The notes under the pieces are model-generated. The model worked only from the letters and a program-made list of their open reading frames with translations. It did not search any database and was not told the DNA's origin. Below are positions 1 to 10,452 of a stretch of DNA of 64,000 bases, one piece after another. Within the stretch, counting starts at the first letter, position 1. The number at the start of each line of letters is the position of its first letter. The stretch spans positions 2,356,001-2,420,000 of the forward strand of contig NC_066275.1 in assembly GCF_905404315.1 (NCBI RefSeq). Direction: 5' to 3'. Made by a program: the position numbers and the translations under genes. Source of the stretch: Leptidea sinapis. Taxonomy: Eukaryota > Arthropoda > Insecta > Lepidoptera > Pieridae.

Positions 1-445
1 TTTCAAAGAATACGTTGTTACAACTGTACATACGGTTAATAAATGTAAAGGCTGTAAAGAACGAGTTCCACGTTATGGTTGGAGTTTTGTGAATCTCCTC
101 AGAGCTGAATATTAGGACAAACGACACCCACATAAAAATACAGGTAGATGGGATAGATTTAGAGGGTGCTAGTTATTTGATTACCAATACGAGAAGTGAA
201 AACTTTTAGCGCGGTACGCATATTTTTAGATGAGATAAAATTTCTGGACTCGCGACACCGTTACGAGACGCAGCTATAGTGTGTGCAAATAATATGCATG
301 TACATATAGCAGACCGTGAATAGATAATAGATAAATAAAATTTAGATATATTATTATTGTATATTATTTGAATCCAAATTTTTTTTATTTCTTATTTTAG
401 TTACCATGCACCTGTAGTTTCTATTTTAGATCTGCACCGACAAAC

Positions 446-645
446 AGCTGACCCAACAGAAGTTGCTCTGTAGATAATAATTAAAACCCTGTGTTTTAAT
501 GAAATGAATTTGTCAAAAATATTTCATAACATCAAAAACTATTTCATAAAATATGCTCCCTGTTGTTATAATGAAATTGTTTCACAATTGAACTGTCAAA
601 CCGTACTACAATAAATTCTCTCATAGAAAATATGTCCATTCATAT
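446..645 (-). mobile_element. Degraded Helitron-like fragment (CAGA-hairpin subfamily)
   Basis: On the minus strand this stretch ends in ACAGA-loop-TCTGT followed by GGGTCAGCTG, the same 3' end as the better copy at 7004-7376. The interiors also match (ATAAAATATGC, then TTGTTTCACA and AACTGTCAAACCG on the plus strand). The terminal CTAG has decayed to CTG and the 5' part is missing. It has no coding capacity. Confidence 0.55.
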
Positions 646-663
646 GGCCTCTGATTAGCAATA

Positions 664-897
664 CTAAAGTGATTGCACTGCTCCTCAATCTAATTGTTTT
701 ATTTATTTTAATTTTACTAGGTCTGTTTTAATTATTTTTAAGTTGTATTTATAGTATAAGTTTAGTTTGCTTAACGTATAATTTGAGTCTAATATATTAC
801 GTTAAAATTACTTGTTTGTTAAAGTTATTATATTATAATTTATGACCTATTTTAGCAGTGTAATTATGTTGCCAATAAAGTTTATTATTATTATTAT
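664..897 (+). repeat. Probable LINE 3' end with (TTA)n tail
   Basis: AT-rich sequence ending in an AATAAAG motif followed by a short TTA microsatellite. This is the usual look of the 3' terminus of a 5'-truncated non-LTR retrotransposon. No coding remnant is visible upstream, so the family is not known. Confidence 0.3.
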
Positions 898-1515
898 TAA
901 ATAAAAACTATCCTCTCTCTCAAGTTGGACTAAACTGCACTACATGAAGCATTCCGTATTTTCGTTTCGTTTTTGTGTTAACTGGGAACAAACATCATGA
1001 CACAGGATTTATATATATAAAGATATGTGACATAAGAAAAGTGGTCAGTAGTAGCCACGCTCACTCCCCATTACGTGGGATATGTTGCTACTGATACAAA
1101 TCTGCATTCAATAAAATCTTCAAACAAATTTTTTGATACTAATAAGTAACACAGTAAATTGTGTTACATAGCAAAAGTGGGTACGTATCACAAAGGAAAG
1201 TAACCTCTAACATAATTACGTTTACGTTACCATAAAAGTCATTGCAGCCAGCTGCAAGTTGGAGAGCAAAAGAACATGATAAAGAAAATCCAACAAAAAT
1301 CACGGCATTCGCTTAATTACATCGTTTTAAAAGGTCTCTGCTAATGAGAACTCAATGCCGATGGGAAAATTTATATTGTTCTAAAAGGTTTTTGAGTTAT
1401 TGTTCCAATTAGGAAATATAATAAAATGTAACGGTATAACTGTTTCGCTATTTTTCAATGTCCACATTCGTGTTAATTTTTTTAATCGACATTTATTTCA
1501 AGTATTAAATTTGAG
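898..1515. other. AT-rich stretch without recognised gene
   Basis: I see no coding signal or dispersed repeat here. The only structure is a 9 bp hairpin near 1146-1168 (GTAACACAG / TTGTGTTAC). Confidence 0.4.
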
Positions 1516-1946
1516 TCAACTTATATATAAGGTTCTCGTGTCCCGGTGTTTGTGACCTAACTCCTCCGAAACGGCTAAACCAATTTGTTTGAAAATTTGT
1601 GTATATATCGGGTAGGTCTAAGAATCGGCTAATATCTATTTTAAATACACCTATTTTTATGATTCAGAATAAAAAAATACATACAACTTCAAATTTTCAC
1701 CCGTCTACGATTAACACCTATTTTTGTATCGCGATTTTAATATTATTCTATTTCATCCAAAGATACGCAATAGAGTTGCAAGATGGCAATCGAATATAAT
1801 GATTATTGTAGTACGGTACATTTTATTTACGATATATTTGGTAGGTCTGAGAATCGGTCGTCATCTATTTTTTATATCCTAAAAATGTTAATGATTAATT
1901 TTTTTATTACTTTATATGGCAATACAACGTTCGCTGGATCAGTTAG
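1516..1946 (+). mobile_element. Non-autonomous Helitron-like element, degraded
   Basis: Shares the 5' block (TTCTCGTGTC, then CTCCTCCGAAACGG and GGGTAGGTCT-GAATCGG) with the copies at 4283-4595 and 21568-21838. The 3' end reads GGCAATACAACGTTCGCTGGATCAGTTAG, with the Helitron-type hairpin before it, but the expected CTAG is TTAG. The GGTAGGTCTGAGAATCGG block occurs twice (near 1610 and 1842), so the copy carries an internal duplication. The small ORFs here are chance frames. The left boundary is approximate. Confidence 0.6.
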
Positions 1947-1947
1947 T

Positions 1948-2497
1948 GATAATATATCATGTCCCCACTCAAATAATCAAACATTGCTCGCACCGAAGTT
2001 AGTAGGGGTAGTAGTCAAAACTATTTACTGCACATCAATAGGTACTAGGCGATTGGCATACGGTATTTTGTGCAAAGAAACCAATGTAAGAAATAACTAT
2101 TATATTTAAAAAATAGAAAAAACCTTTCGAAATTACTTTTGAAAATTTTACTCACTTGTATAAAAAGACAATTCATTTTTATAGGGTAAATATACTTATT
2201 TATGAAACGAATAAAATTAATTTAATCCCCTGTGTATATGTTAGTCACATTACTTAAAACCTTAAAAAATACGTGACATTTCGTCTTGTAGATGGGAGTT
2301 AACATTAACAATATGTTTTTCAATAATTTACAACCCCACTTGACTTTTTGATTATCACACTCTGATTGATAGGCAGATTCCTCCCTGAAATCTCTCTTTC
2401 GTATGACTTCAATAAGTGACAGACTTACTATTTGTAAGTTGAAATAAATGAAATGGTTACAGTATCAGTAGTAGTAGTAGCTAGTCAAAAAGTTTAC
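1948..2497. other. AT-rich stretch, nothing recognised
   Basis: No dispersed repeat, coding bias or RNA signature is visible between the Helitron-like copy and the Harbinger-like element. Confidence 0.4.
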
Positions 2498-2500
2498 TTA

Positions 2501-3117
2501 GGCTAGGGTTACTATGGATGCGAGTTCTGACGAAAATTTGTTCTGACGAGTACGTCCGAAATCCTCGTCAGAACAAGGCGTTTACACTGTGCTGTTATTC
2601 TGATAGTCAGTTCGTTTCTGCCGTCCAGCGAAGATGGACGAATTTGATGAATTTGATTTTCTTGAAAGTCCATTATTTAAAATATTATTGTTTAATGGTG
2701 GAAAGACAGAGCATGTCAACGAGTTATTTTCTAAGAGACGACAAAGGAGCGTTCCAAATGTAGAGTGTTTGTTCTGTAGCAACTTTCTCCCACTCTTGCC
2801 GAGAAATATCTCTGTTGTGATAATTTTTGTCTCTCATATCCCACTAACACCTGTTCTCGTACACAAGACTGATCAATTTATCGTTATCCAAGGTGGAAAC
2901 CAAATCACTCGAAATTCGCAGACGCAGGTCGTGCGAAAAAATCAAACTCGTTTGAACGCTCGAGTGGTTCTGACGACGTCGTGCATGTTCTGACGGGTTC
3001 GTCGTTGCCAGTGTAAACACTGTCATTGGATACCAGGCGTTTGTTTCTTTTGACGAATCCGTCAGAACTCGTCACAACAAATTTTCGTCAGAACTCGCAT
3101 CCATAGTAACCCTAGCC
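2501..3117 (+). mobile_element. Non-autonomous PIF/Harbinger-like DNA transposon
   Basis: Complete element with terminal inverted repeats starting GGCTAGGGTTACTATGGATG. The first 42 bp of each end match perfectly and the pairing continues to about 50 bp with one mismatch. It is flanked by the direct duplication TTA (2498-2500 and 3118-3120), the TWA target size typical of PIF/Harbinger. Inside both ends the motif TTCTGACGA or its complement recurs several times, possibly as subterminal transposase-binding repeats. At 617 bp it is too short for the two usual Harbinger proteins. A short frame from 2634 begins with an acidic MDEFDEFDFLE stretch and could be a leftover N-terminus of an autonomous parent. 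Family assignment rests on TSD and TIR only. Confidence 0.8.
2634..2993 (+). pseudogene. ORF remnant inside Harbinger-like element
   Basis: A 119-codon frame starting MDEFDEFDFLESP lies wholly between the TIRs of the 617 bp element. The first ~60 residues have protein-like composition (acidic start, then basic KRRQRS), whereas the rest runs into the right subterminal repeats and looks random. I infer that it is the 5' coding end of the parental transposon left after an internal deletion. I see neither the DDE nuclease triad nor a complete Myb domain. It could also be a chance frame. Confidence 0.35.
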
Positions 3118-3120
3118 TTA

Positions 3121-3569
3121 CTGGTAAGTTAAGACGAGTACCGGCGGTTGAAAGTAGAAATCTCACCGTCGAAGAAGTTGCGGTGTCCTTTCTGTATAAT
3201 GTGTATCGTATTTGATGTTATTAGAATTGGTTAGAAGTACGTGTCGTCACATGAGTTAAATACAGGGTGTGTTTGGTATTGCCTGCCGTTCGCATAGCAC
3301 TGGATTACCAAATATTGGATGAGCTCTTCGTTGCATGAGGTCCAATGGTTTCAGCTGATACGGGATTGCACCAGATAAAAGTGCAATTGTATATAAAACC
3401 AGACCTGCGCTGCTCTATTTATGCTTTTTTGCTTCACTCTATTTATGACCCGTAATTATTTAATGTTTGAAAGAAGCATATCGTCACCATTTTTTACACT
3501 ACGAAAGAGAAATACAGGACTATTGCTCCCAGGCTCCTACGATGGTGGGCATGATGGAATTAGGCTTCT
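3121..3569. other. AT-rich spacer, nothing recognised
   Basis: Only short chance frames. No repeat shared with the rest of the window was noticed. Confidence 0.35.
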
Positions 3570-3884
3570 TATTTTTTTTTATCAAAATAAGGGACTAGAC
3601 GAGCAGGACGTTCAGCTGATGGTAATTGATACGCCCTATCCATGTCAATGCAGTGCCGCTCAGGATTCTTGAAAAGCCCAAAAATTCTGAGCGGCTCTAC
3701 AATAGCGCTCGTCACCTTGAGACATAAAATGTTAAGTTATTTGCCGATTAACTTCACTAGCTATGGCGCCCTTCAGACCGAAACACAGTAATGTTTACAC
3801 ATTACTGTTTCACGGCAGAAATAGGTGCCGTTGTGCTACCGATAATCTAGCCCGCTTCCTGTGCAATGGAGCCTCCCACTGGTA
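3570..3884 (-). repeat. ~300 bp poly-A retroposon, family A copy 1
   Basis: Near-complete copy of the most frequent repeat in the window. On the minus strand it runs from TACCAGTGGGAGGC through CTAGATTATCGGTA, GGGCGCCATAGCTAGTGAA and TCAGCTGAACGTCCTGC to a terminal TTTTGATAAAAAAAAA. A fixed 5' start with an A-rich 3' end suggests target-primed retroposition in that direction (SINE-like). I see no tRNA-type A/B boxes and no long ORF, so its parent is unknown. Confidence 0.75.
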
Positions 3885-4282
3885 GGAGGACTGATTGGAG
3901 ATCGAGTTCGTAAACAAACTGTGTAACAAAACAATAATTATAATAGAGCATGACAGCTTTATAGATAGGATAACAAGTTTAGGAAGACAACAGGATATGC
4001 AAAATTCGTTAGAAGGAGTAGAAGCGCCCTTTTCTTCATATAAGTTTTTAAAAGAATTCGTAGAAGTTCAATCATTCCAATAAGTAATTAATTTTTCCCT
4101 GTTCTTTTATTTATTTATTAGCATCACTAACACAACAATCACTAACTAATTACAGTGAATATTATTCTAAATAGGTCTAAGTGTAATTGCACTTACAGGC
4201 AACGACCACATGCAAGTATAACGTTTAGTACGTTCTTATGTTACATAATTTTTGAATTTTAATTATGTTACATAAGATCTAA

Positions 4283-4595
4283 TCTAATATATATAATTCT
4301 CGTGTCAAGGTGTTAAACATTGAACTCATCTGACTCTCATGAAATCTCATGAAATTTTGAGTGCATATTGGGTAGGTCTGAGAATCGGACAACATCTATT
4401 TTTCATCCCCCTAAATGTTAAGGGTGGTCCACACGAATTCTTTTTTTAATTTTTTTGACATATTTTTTATTTGTTTGATTATGAGTCAACATTAAAAAAT
4501 ACATACAACTTCAAATTTTCACTCATCTGCGATCAACAGTTACTTTTGTATCGCGATTTTAATATCGGCAATACAACGTTTGCTGGGTCAGCTAG
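4283..4595 (+). mobile_element. Non-autonomous Helitron-like element
   Basis: Begins TCTAATATATATAATTCTCG and ends TTTGCTGGGTCAGCTAG, flanked by A (4282) and T (4596). This is the 5'-TC...CTRR-3' structure inserted between A and T without duplication that defines Helitrons. A GGCAA / TTTGCT hairpin sits about 10 bp before the terminal CTAG. There is no helicase or Rep coding sequence. It is the same subfamily as 1516-1946 and 21568-21838. Confidence 0.75.
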
Positions 4596-4596
4596 T

Positions 4597-5470
4597 ACTA
4601 ATATAAAATAATTTAATGAAATAATGTCACACCAGAATTGATGCTGATGATGTCAAACTTAACGTCAAAGTTATCTCATGGAATTATTTAGACAGAAATA
4701 AAATTTGAAATTTAAAATAAAACTATAGAATAGTTTTATTTTAATCTCCCAAATTGGATCAAAAAAAGCATATAGTGTGTGATATTTTGATTAATATCGG
4801 TTCAATAGTTCATTGCGCACAAACAACGTGACACGATTTTTATTAAATGAAGTTAATACGTAACATCCTTGAAAACATATTAGTTTGAAGAAGCTATCAA
4901 AAACCGATGAAATTGCCACTGCGTAACCGTGAAACAGCAAATTCCCTTATCTCCCTTATTTAACTGTATTAAAGCTCTTGGGTGTTTCTTCGTGCCTACT
5001 CCCTATATCATTAAAGAAATAGCAAATATTGTGCGCTTAGCAAATATTTGCAAATGCAGTTTTTTAAGTAATAGAATTTTTTGTGCACTTATTTTATCAG
5101 TAAACACAATAATTAACAACGCTAGCTTTCTGTATCATAAACCCGCCAGTTTTTGATATATATCATTTACGCTCGATAAATTCTAACCTGTAGAAGTCCA
5201 CTGTTCATAATAAATAGTATTATGTATTAGAAATAATTGTTTTGATAATACATACAACTTATTTTGCACTTTTAACAGAACGAAACGAAAGTAAAAAATA
5301 AATAAAATATATAATGGAATTTCCTAGTGAGCCCGTTATTTATATCTCAACAATAAACGACGATAACATATAAAAATAATTTTCGTAGACTGCAATACCT
5401 TATATAGTTTATGATACTCATAAAATTTATTGAATTAGGCGTTACTTTGCGGAAATCCATAATTATACAA
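4597..5470. other. AT-rich stretch, nothing recognised
   Basis: Contains only frames shorter than 80 codons and no shared repeats that I could find. Confidence 0.35.
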
Positions 5471-5648
5471 ATGATTTAAGTTTTCTTTAGTGTTAATTCC
5501 GCCAATATTTGTTTTTAAAACAATTCGACACGTGTTTCGCCTCTACACGAGGCATCCTCAGGACGTGTTGTCTCGTCAAAATCTGGCGTGTCGAATTGTT
5601 TTAAAAACAAATATTGGCGGAATTAATACTAAAGAAAACTTAAATCAT
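5471..5648. repeat. Long near-perfect hairpin (foldback / MITE-like)
   Basis: Two 62 bp arms (5471-5532 and 5587-5648) are inverted copies with one mismatch, separated by a 54 bp loop with CTCTACACGAGGCATCCTCA. The RNA would form a very stable hairpin. The arm sequence (ATTCCGCCAATATTTG) was not seen elsewhere in the window. It fits a foldback transposon or MITE, or a recent local inversion. An open frame crosses it, but its symmetry is explained by the palindrome rather than by protein selection. Confidence 0.85.
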
Positions 5649-5826
5649 ATTTTGTATATGATACTCATTGTAATGCGTACCCGGCCGGTACCGCCGCAAC
5701 CGCTAAGTCTCTGCATTTGAAATGTGCAATATCTTCGAAAAATTTCATTAAAATTACATGCTGTGAAGGGCCATCTTTATAAAATGCAAAATATATTTAA
5801 GTTACTTAATTGGATAAGGATTAATG

Positions 5827-6081
5827 ACGACCCATGTAGCCGAATGGTTAGTGACCCTGACTACTAAGCTAGAGGCCCCGAGTTCGAAACCCGGTAGGTG
5901 CATTCATTTATATGATGAATATGGATGTTTATTTCCGAGTCATGATTGTTTGTATGTATTTATGTATGTTTAATTAAGTATATTGTATTAAATATATCGT
6001 CGTCTTGCACCCATAGTACAGGCTATGCCTAGTTTGTGGCAAGATAATTTGTCTAAAAGTGTGTCAATATTATATTATATT
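5827..6081 (+). repeat. tRNA-derived SINE
   Basis: The 5' head has a good polymerase III A box (TAGCCGAATGG, 5837-5847) and B box (AGTTCGAAACC, 5881-5891) at tRNA spacing. A tRNA-unrelated body (TTATATGATGAATATGG, then CAGGCTATGCCTAGT and GGCAAGATAATTTG) follows, ending in an ATT-rich tail after GTGTGTCAATATTAT. It is not a tRNA gene, as no complete cloverleaf with paired acceptor stem is seen. A second, internally deleted copy lies at 52700-52815. Confidence 0.85.
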
Positions 6082-7003
6082 CTTAGTATTATATAAATGC
6101 TGTATTACTTAAAATCGCTTCGTAACTAAACCATTATTTCTCGTAAATTAGTAGTTATTGTGGGTTATCCCTAAGAGATGGACATTGATCACCCTTGTCT
6201 TTTTTCGTAGTCTTTATTAAGGTGTACAATACTTTAGTACATTATTTTCATCTATCTCGTAGGGTTGAGCTATAGCAATATAAGCGCAAAAATGTGTTAT
6301 TTGACGACATCATATTAGAAACCTCTTAAATAATCAGTTTTTCTTTACTATGTTATGCATTATAAGTATAAACCTTCCTCTTGAAATACTCTATCTACTA
6401 AAAAAACCGCATCAAAATTCATTGCGTAGTTTTAAAGACCTAAGGGACAAATAACGGAAAGCAACTTTGTTTTATACTATGTAGTGATAATTATTTAGGT
6501 AATATATAAAATAAATAAATATATAATTATTATTTAATTTATATAATTAAAAAAAATTACTAAAAAGTTTATATGTTTTCTTTTTAATAACAAATCTAAA
6601 TACATTCTAATTATTTTTCTAAAACCATTAGTATTATGAACCGAATGTCAAAGGAATCTCCCAAATCAGAAATGCAATGGCAGCCAGCTAAATTGGTTTT
6701 AAAGCCTTCCGTTGCATCCTTATTAAATTCACAACGAAACAAAAACTGGTACAAACCGGACAAAGGATCGCGAGTCTGTTCCGTATCGGATTAACATGGA
6801 AATTGAATCAGCGCGCACGAAAAACTTATTACAAAGCTTTGTGAGTTCGCAACTCTTTGTTACTAAGATGGGTACTATTATTTTTATCGTTTCCAATAAT
6901 ATATTTATGTTCGAAAACCTACAAATAATGTTATCTAGGCTCAACTTTTCTAAAATTTATCCTTATTAAAAAAAATTATATAATATCCTAAAACTATTAG
7001 TTA
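6082..7003. other. AT-rich stretch, nothing recognised
   Basis: No gene-like frame or shared repeat seen. The minus-strand frame at 6729-6944 has no recognisable motif. Confidence 0.35.
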
Positions 7004-7376
7004 CTAGCTGACCCGACAGACGTTGTTCTGTATATAATAAATAAAATAATGTTTTTATATAAATTCGTCAATAATAATAACATCAAAATATTACTTCGTA
7101 AAATATGCACGCTGCTGTCGTAATAAAATTGTTTCACAGCAGAACTGTCAAACCGTGCGTCAATAAATTCCCTCATAGAAATTATGTATGGACACATCAA
7201 AGGAAAAACAAATTTGTTGTTTTTATTTAATTTAGCAGCATTTTCCTATTTATTCACCTTTTGAGCCTTCTCTGGACTTCCACAAATAATTCAAGACCAA
7301 AATTAGCCAAATCGGTCCAGCCGTTCTCGAGTTTTAGCGAGACTAACGAACAGCAATTCATTTTTATATATATAGA
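7004..7376 (-). mobile_element. Non-autonomous Helitron-like element (CAGA-hairpin subfamily)
   Basis: On the minus strand it starts TCTATATATATAAAAATG and ends ACAGA-loop-TCTGT-CGGGTCAGCTAG, flanked by A and T. The stem ACAGA/TCTGT lies 11 bp from the terminal CTAG as expected for a Helitron terminator. No coding capacity. A diverged relative is at 446-645. Confidence 0.75.
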
Positions 7377-7864
7377 TAACTATATCTGCGCTACATTATT
7401 GCGCCTTGGAGATACATTTAACTATAGAAATTTCTGGGCTTCTTAAGGCTTGACACCATGAACGTAGATAGCAATCGCGGTGCTGAACGGAACTGATTTG
7501 TCATGGACAATTCAAATCACCTCTCCTCAAATAAACGTCTTACTTGTCTCGACTCTACCAAGTATCCACCCCTACTCTGTGCTACTTTTAATTAAAAAAT
7601 AAAATTTCATAATTCTTTCATAATTTTTTTTGCATATAGATGCTCGATTTTATAATCAATCTACTTGTTTGATTTTCCGGAAATAACTATAGCTCAAAAT
7701 CATCCATCTCACATATAAATTCAATATTATATAGATATAAATTTTAATACAATTGTCAATTTCAGAAATATATTTTTGAGCCCTTATATTTTTACTTACA
7801 ATAATAAGTGCATGCAACGGTCTGCATAACTATATGTTGGATATAATATAAGAATTATATATAA
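7377..7864. other. AT-rich stretch, nothing recognised
   Basis: No repeats or coding signal noted before the tRNA-like dimer. Confidence 0.35.
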
Positions 7865-8340
7865 GAAATAAAACTGAAAAAAAAAATTATGAACGATGCG
7901 CGACTCGAAACCCCGACCTCTCGTTTTTCGTGCGACCGCTCTTTTTCAACTGAGCCAACCGTTTGAGTGACGTATCATCATTCTATCTATCTAGTAGTAT
8001 TAATATTCAAATCTCAGGTTGTGGCTTCATTTACAGGATCTACTTTACAGTTGATAACCTGCTAAACCCCAATATTCGCATGTTAGGAAATTGACTTGAG
8101 AGTCGCTCTTGCAAATCTAAACAATTTGTTATGTGTTAAAGTGATACACTCACTTCTAGGATTAATTACACAAATAAAACTGAAAACAAAATTTTATGAA
8201 CTTTGCGGGACTCGAACCCGCGACCTCTCGCGTTCCGTACGAGCGCTCTTTCCAACCGAGCAAACCGTTCGAGTATTGGAGTGACGTATTGTCATAAAAT
8301 CTTTTATGCTGAAGCGACAACCTGAGACCTTGAACAAAGC
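7865..8340 (-). repeat. Tandem dimer of a ~330 bp unit containing a tRNA-like block
   Basis: Two minus-strand copies of a tRNA-like core, each with A-box-like GGCTCAGTTG and B-box-like GGGTTCGAGTCC, lie near 7900-7975 and 8198-8275. Between them is the rest of the unit: an AGTTTTATTTGTGTAATTAA tail, CCTAGAAGTGAG, CAAATTGTTTAGATTTGC, then GCAGGTTATCAACTG and GCCACAACCTGAG leading into the next tRNA-like core. The same unit occurs singly at 33335-33595 and 39845-40137, and as inverted pairs at 25630-26300 and 63710-64000. The anticodon-loop region varies and acceptor stems do not pair, so these are repeats and not tRNA genes. Confidence 0.7.
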
Positions 8341-8542
8341 ATAATATAAGTAAAAGAAATTAGACTTGTCGGTAAGCCTTTATTTAATTTTTTTTTTAAG
8401 TAAGCGGTAAGCCTTTATTTTTTTTATATTTACTACAATCTGTCTCATTTGTGGGACATTCAGCAGTATATTGGTAGGTGCTATTGATGGCGCTCTGGGT
8501 ATGTGACCTGTGTCACATCCTCAATGTTAAAACAGTAGCTTT

Positions 8543-8663
8543 GTATTAAACTGATCGTGTTAAACTGATTGTATTTAACTGATCGTATTAAACTGATTGT
8601 ATTAAAACTGATTGTATTAAACTGATTGTATTAAAGTGATCGTATTAAACTGATTGTATTAAA
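8543..8663 (+). repeat. 14 bp tandem repeat (GTATTAAACTGATY)
   Basis: About 8.6 units of GTATTAAACTGAT plus C or T. The last base runs C,T,C,T,T,T,C,T, hinting at a partly retained 28 bp higher-order unit. One unit has an extra A. No coding potential. Confidence 0.9.
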
Positions 8664-9017
8664 TCTTGGGGTATTTTGCGTTTTAGGCGTCACGTTTTGT
8701 TGTGGTTTTCCATACGTGGCCGAGCCAGAGTGTTTGGGTGTCTTTCGATGCGCTCTTTGTAGGTTCTGGCATACAATATCCTGTTTAACAGTTGGCAGGC
8801 GTAGATTGAGGGGCAATAATTCGTTGGTTATTTAAATTAAATAAATATAATTACTTTTCAATAATTTTATTTAAACATTCAGTTGAATCAAACCTATAGA
8901 TACTTCCCATTGACATAACTATGAGTTGAGACAAGTAAGTAGGTTACAACTAATTAAGGAAACTTGTAATTTGTTATTGTTTATTATATATTATTATTAT
9001 ATTTATTATATTACATC

Positions 9018-9535
9018 TTATGTCTCAAGGTGACGAGCGTGTTAGAAGATTATCCCTTCAAATATCTATTAATAATCTAATAGCGTCAGCCCTTGTGTAT
9101 ACTAAATGAGGCTAGTAAGTGTTATTTTAGTATTTTAACATAAGTACAATTTATTAAAGATTTCTCAACTTGTTGGATGTGTGTTGTACATAGATTATTT
9201 TGTTATATGATTTAAAAGTTGGGCTGGAAGTTTCTTATCGGTTCTTCTCCCCATGTCAAAACTCCTTTATGAACCGATGTAGCGTCATCACATAATAAAT
9301 ATTATATTTAGTAGTTTACTTGAATATAAAGCTTATTAGATTTTCAAATTCGCTTTACTTGTAATTCCTATTCCCTTTACTCTATTTCTAGTAGTTATTA
9401 AGCGCAATTATAGTGCCATAGAATTTTTGGGTTCTTCAAGAATACTGAGCGGCACTGCATTGTAATGAACATGGCGTATTAATTACCATCAGCTGAACGT
9501 CCTGCTCGTCTCATCCCTTATTTTTATAAAAAAAA
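9018..9535 (+). repeat. Family A retroposon copy 2, interrupted
   Basis: 9021-9045 (ATCTTATGTCTCAAGGTGACGAGCG) and 9398-9535 (AGCGCAATTATAGTGCC ... CTTATTTTTATAAAAAAA) are consecutive parts of one poly-A retroposon, split by ~350 bp. The AGCG at both sides of the gap may be a short target duplication. The 5' part of the retroposon is missing. Confidence 0.6.
9046..9397 (+). mobile_element. LINE 3' fragment inserted in family A copy
   Basis: Carries TTGGGCTGGAAGTTTCTTATC-type sequence, similar to 10330-10450 and to 3' untranslated ends of jockey-like LINEs. It separates two halves of a family A retroposon, so it is the younger insertion. No coding sequence is kept. Confidence 0.4.
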
Positions 9536-9539
9536 TACA

Positions 9540-10325
9540 TTTTATTAGATTCTGTGGCAGACTGCGTCGTTGTCATGTAAATATCATTGCTTGTGGCGGT
9601 GTCATTGCGCGGGTCTCTTCTTTTCTAACGATTTGAAGGGGGAAGCCCTAATTTCTCAATGCGTCGTGCTTGTGAAAACATATTTCATGAGATAAAAAAG
9701 GTCCCAAGATACTCAGTGGGCTGCTTTGTTTAATAAAATAACGATACAATAAAATTGATTAATAAAATAGCCTGAGGAATTAATCAGCTAAAAAATTAAC
9801 AGCGCGTAATTGTTGATATAGGTGATGAATTGCCTACATGTATGATAAAAAGAAATTTCTCGCAATGAAAGCATCAACGGTATTTTAGGCTCAATTTTTT
9901 TATTAAAATTGTTTACATAATTTTAGATACAATTTGCTGATTAAATAACTAAAACTTAACATTTTTTTCTAAAGAATGCAGGTAGAAAATTAAAAACCTT
10001 GTACTTTTATTCGAAAATAAAAAATATTACTGAACCCTCATGCTCATCTCAAATCTCTATATAATAAATCCAACATTGTCAGCACAACAGTATATTAGTA
10101 TACATTAAGTAGGTCACAAAATCTACGACCTTTTCGAGTGTTTCCGTGGTTTTGCTGTTTTTCCCGTTCGAGTGATAAATTTATGTTCTTACGTAACCCG
10201 AGCATTTCGGTGGAATATGTCTGCTAATACCCGCGAGACTGCTACGAAATATAGCGTATTTTGTTTCATCTCAAACTTGTTAATTTACTTTTGTAAAGCT
10301 TTAGATCATTATGAATTGATTTTAT
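9540..10325. other. AT-rich stretch, nothing recognised
   Basis: No coding signal or shared repeat seen. Confidence 0.35.
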
Positions 10326-10452
10326 CTTTTGTAATTACTATATATAAAAGATACGACATTAAAAATTGGGCTGAGAGTTTCTAATCAGTTATGCTCCATA
10401 TGTCAAAGCACATTTACGAACTAATATAGTAGCTTCATGACATTTATCAAGT
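10326..10452 (+). repeat. LINE 3' untranslated fragment
   Basis: AAATTGGGCTGAGAGTTTCT plus ATGTCAAAGC and CTTCATGAC match the piece at 9200-9350. It is probably the same non-LTR family's 3' end. It abuts the family B fragment that follows. Confidence 0.4.

Noticed and set aside
5490..5720. 76-codon frame at the long hairpin
   Set aside because: Most of it translates the two palindromic arms. The symmetry explains the openness, and no known protein motif is present.
5827..5900. Possible functional tRNA gene
   Set aside because: No closed acceptor stem, and it continues into a SINE body with a second copy at 52700-52815.
8543..8663. CRISPR-like array
   Set aside because: Units are contiguous 14-mers without spacers, in eukaryotic-looking DNA.
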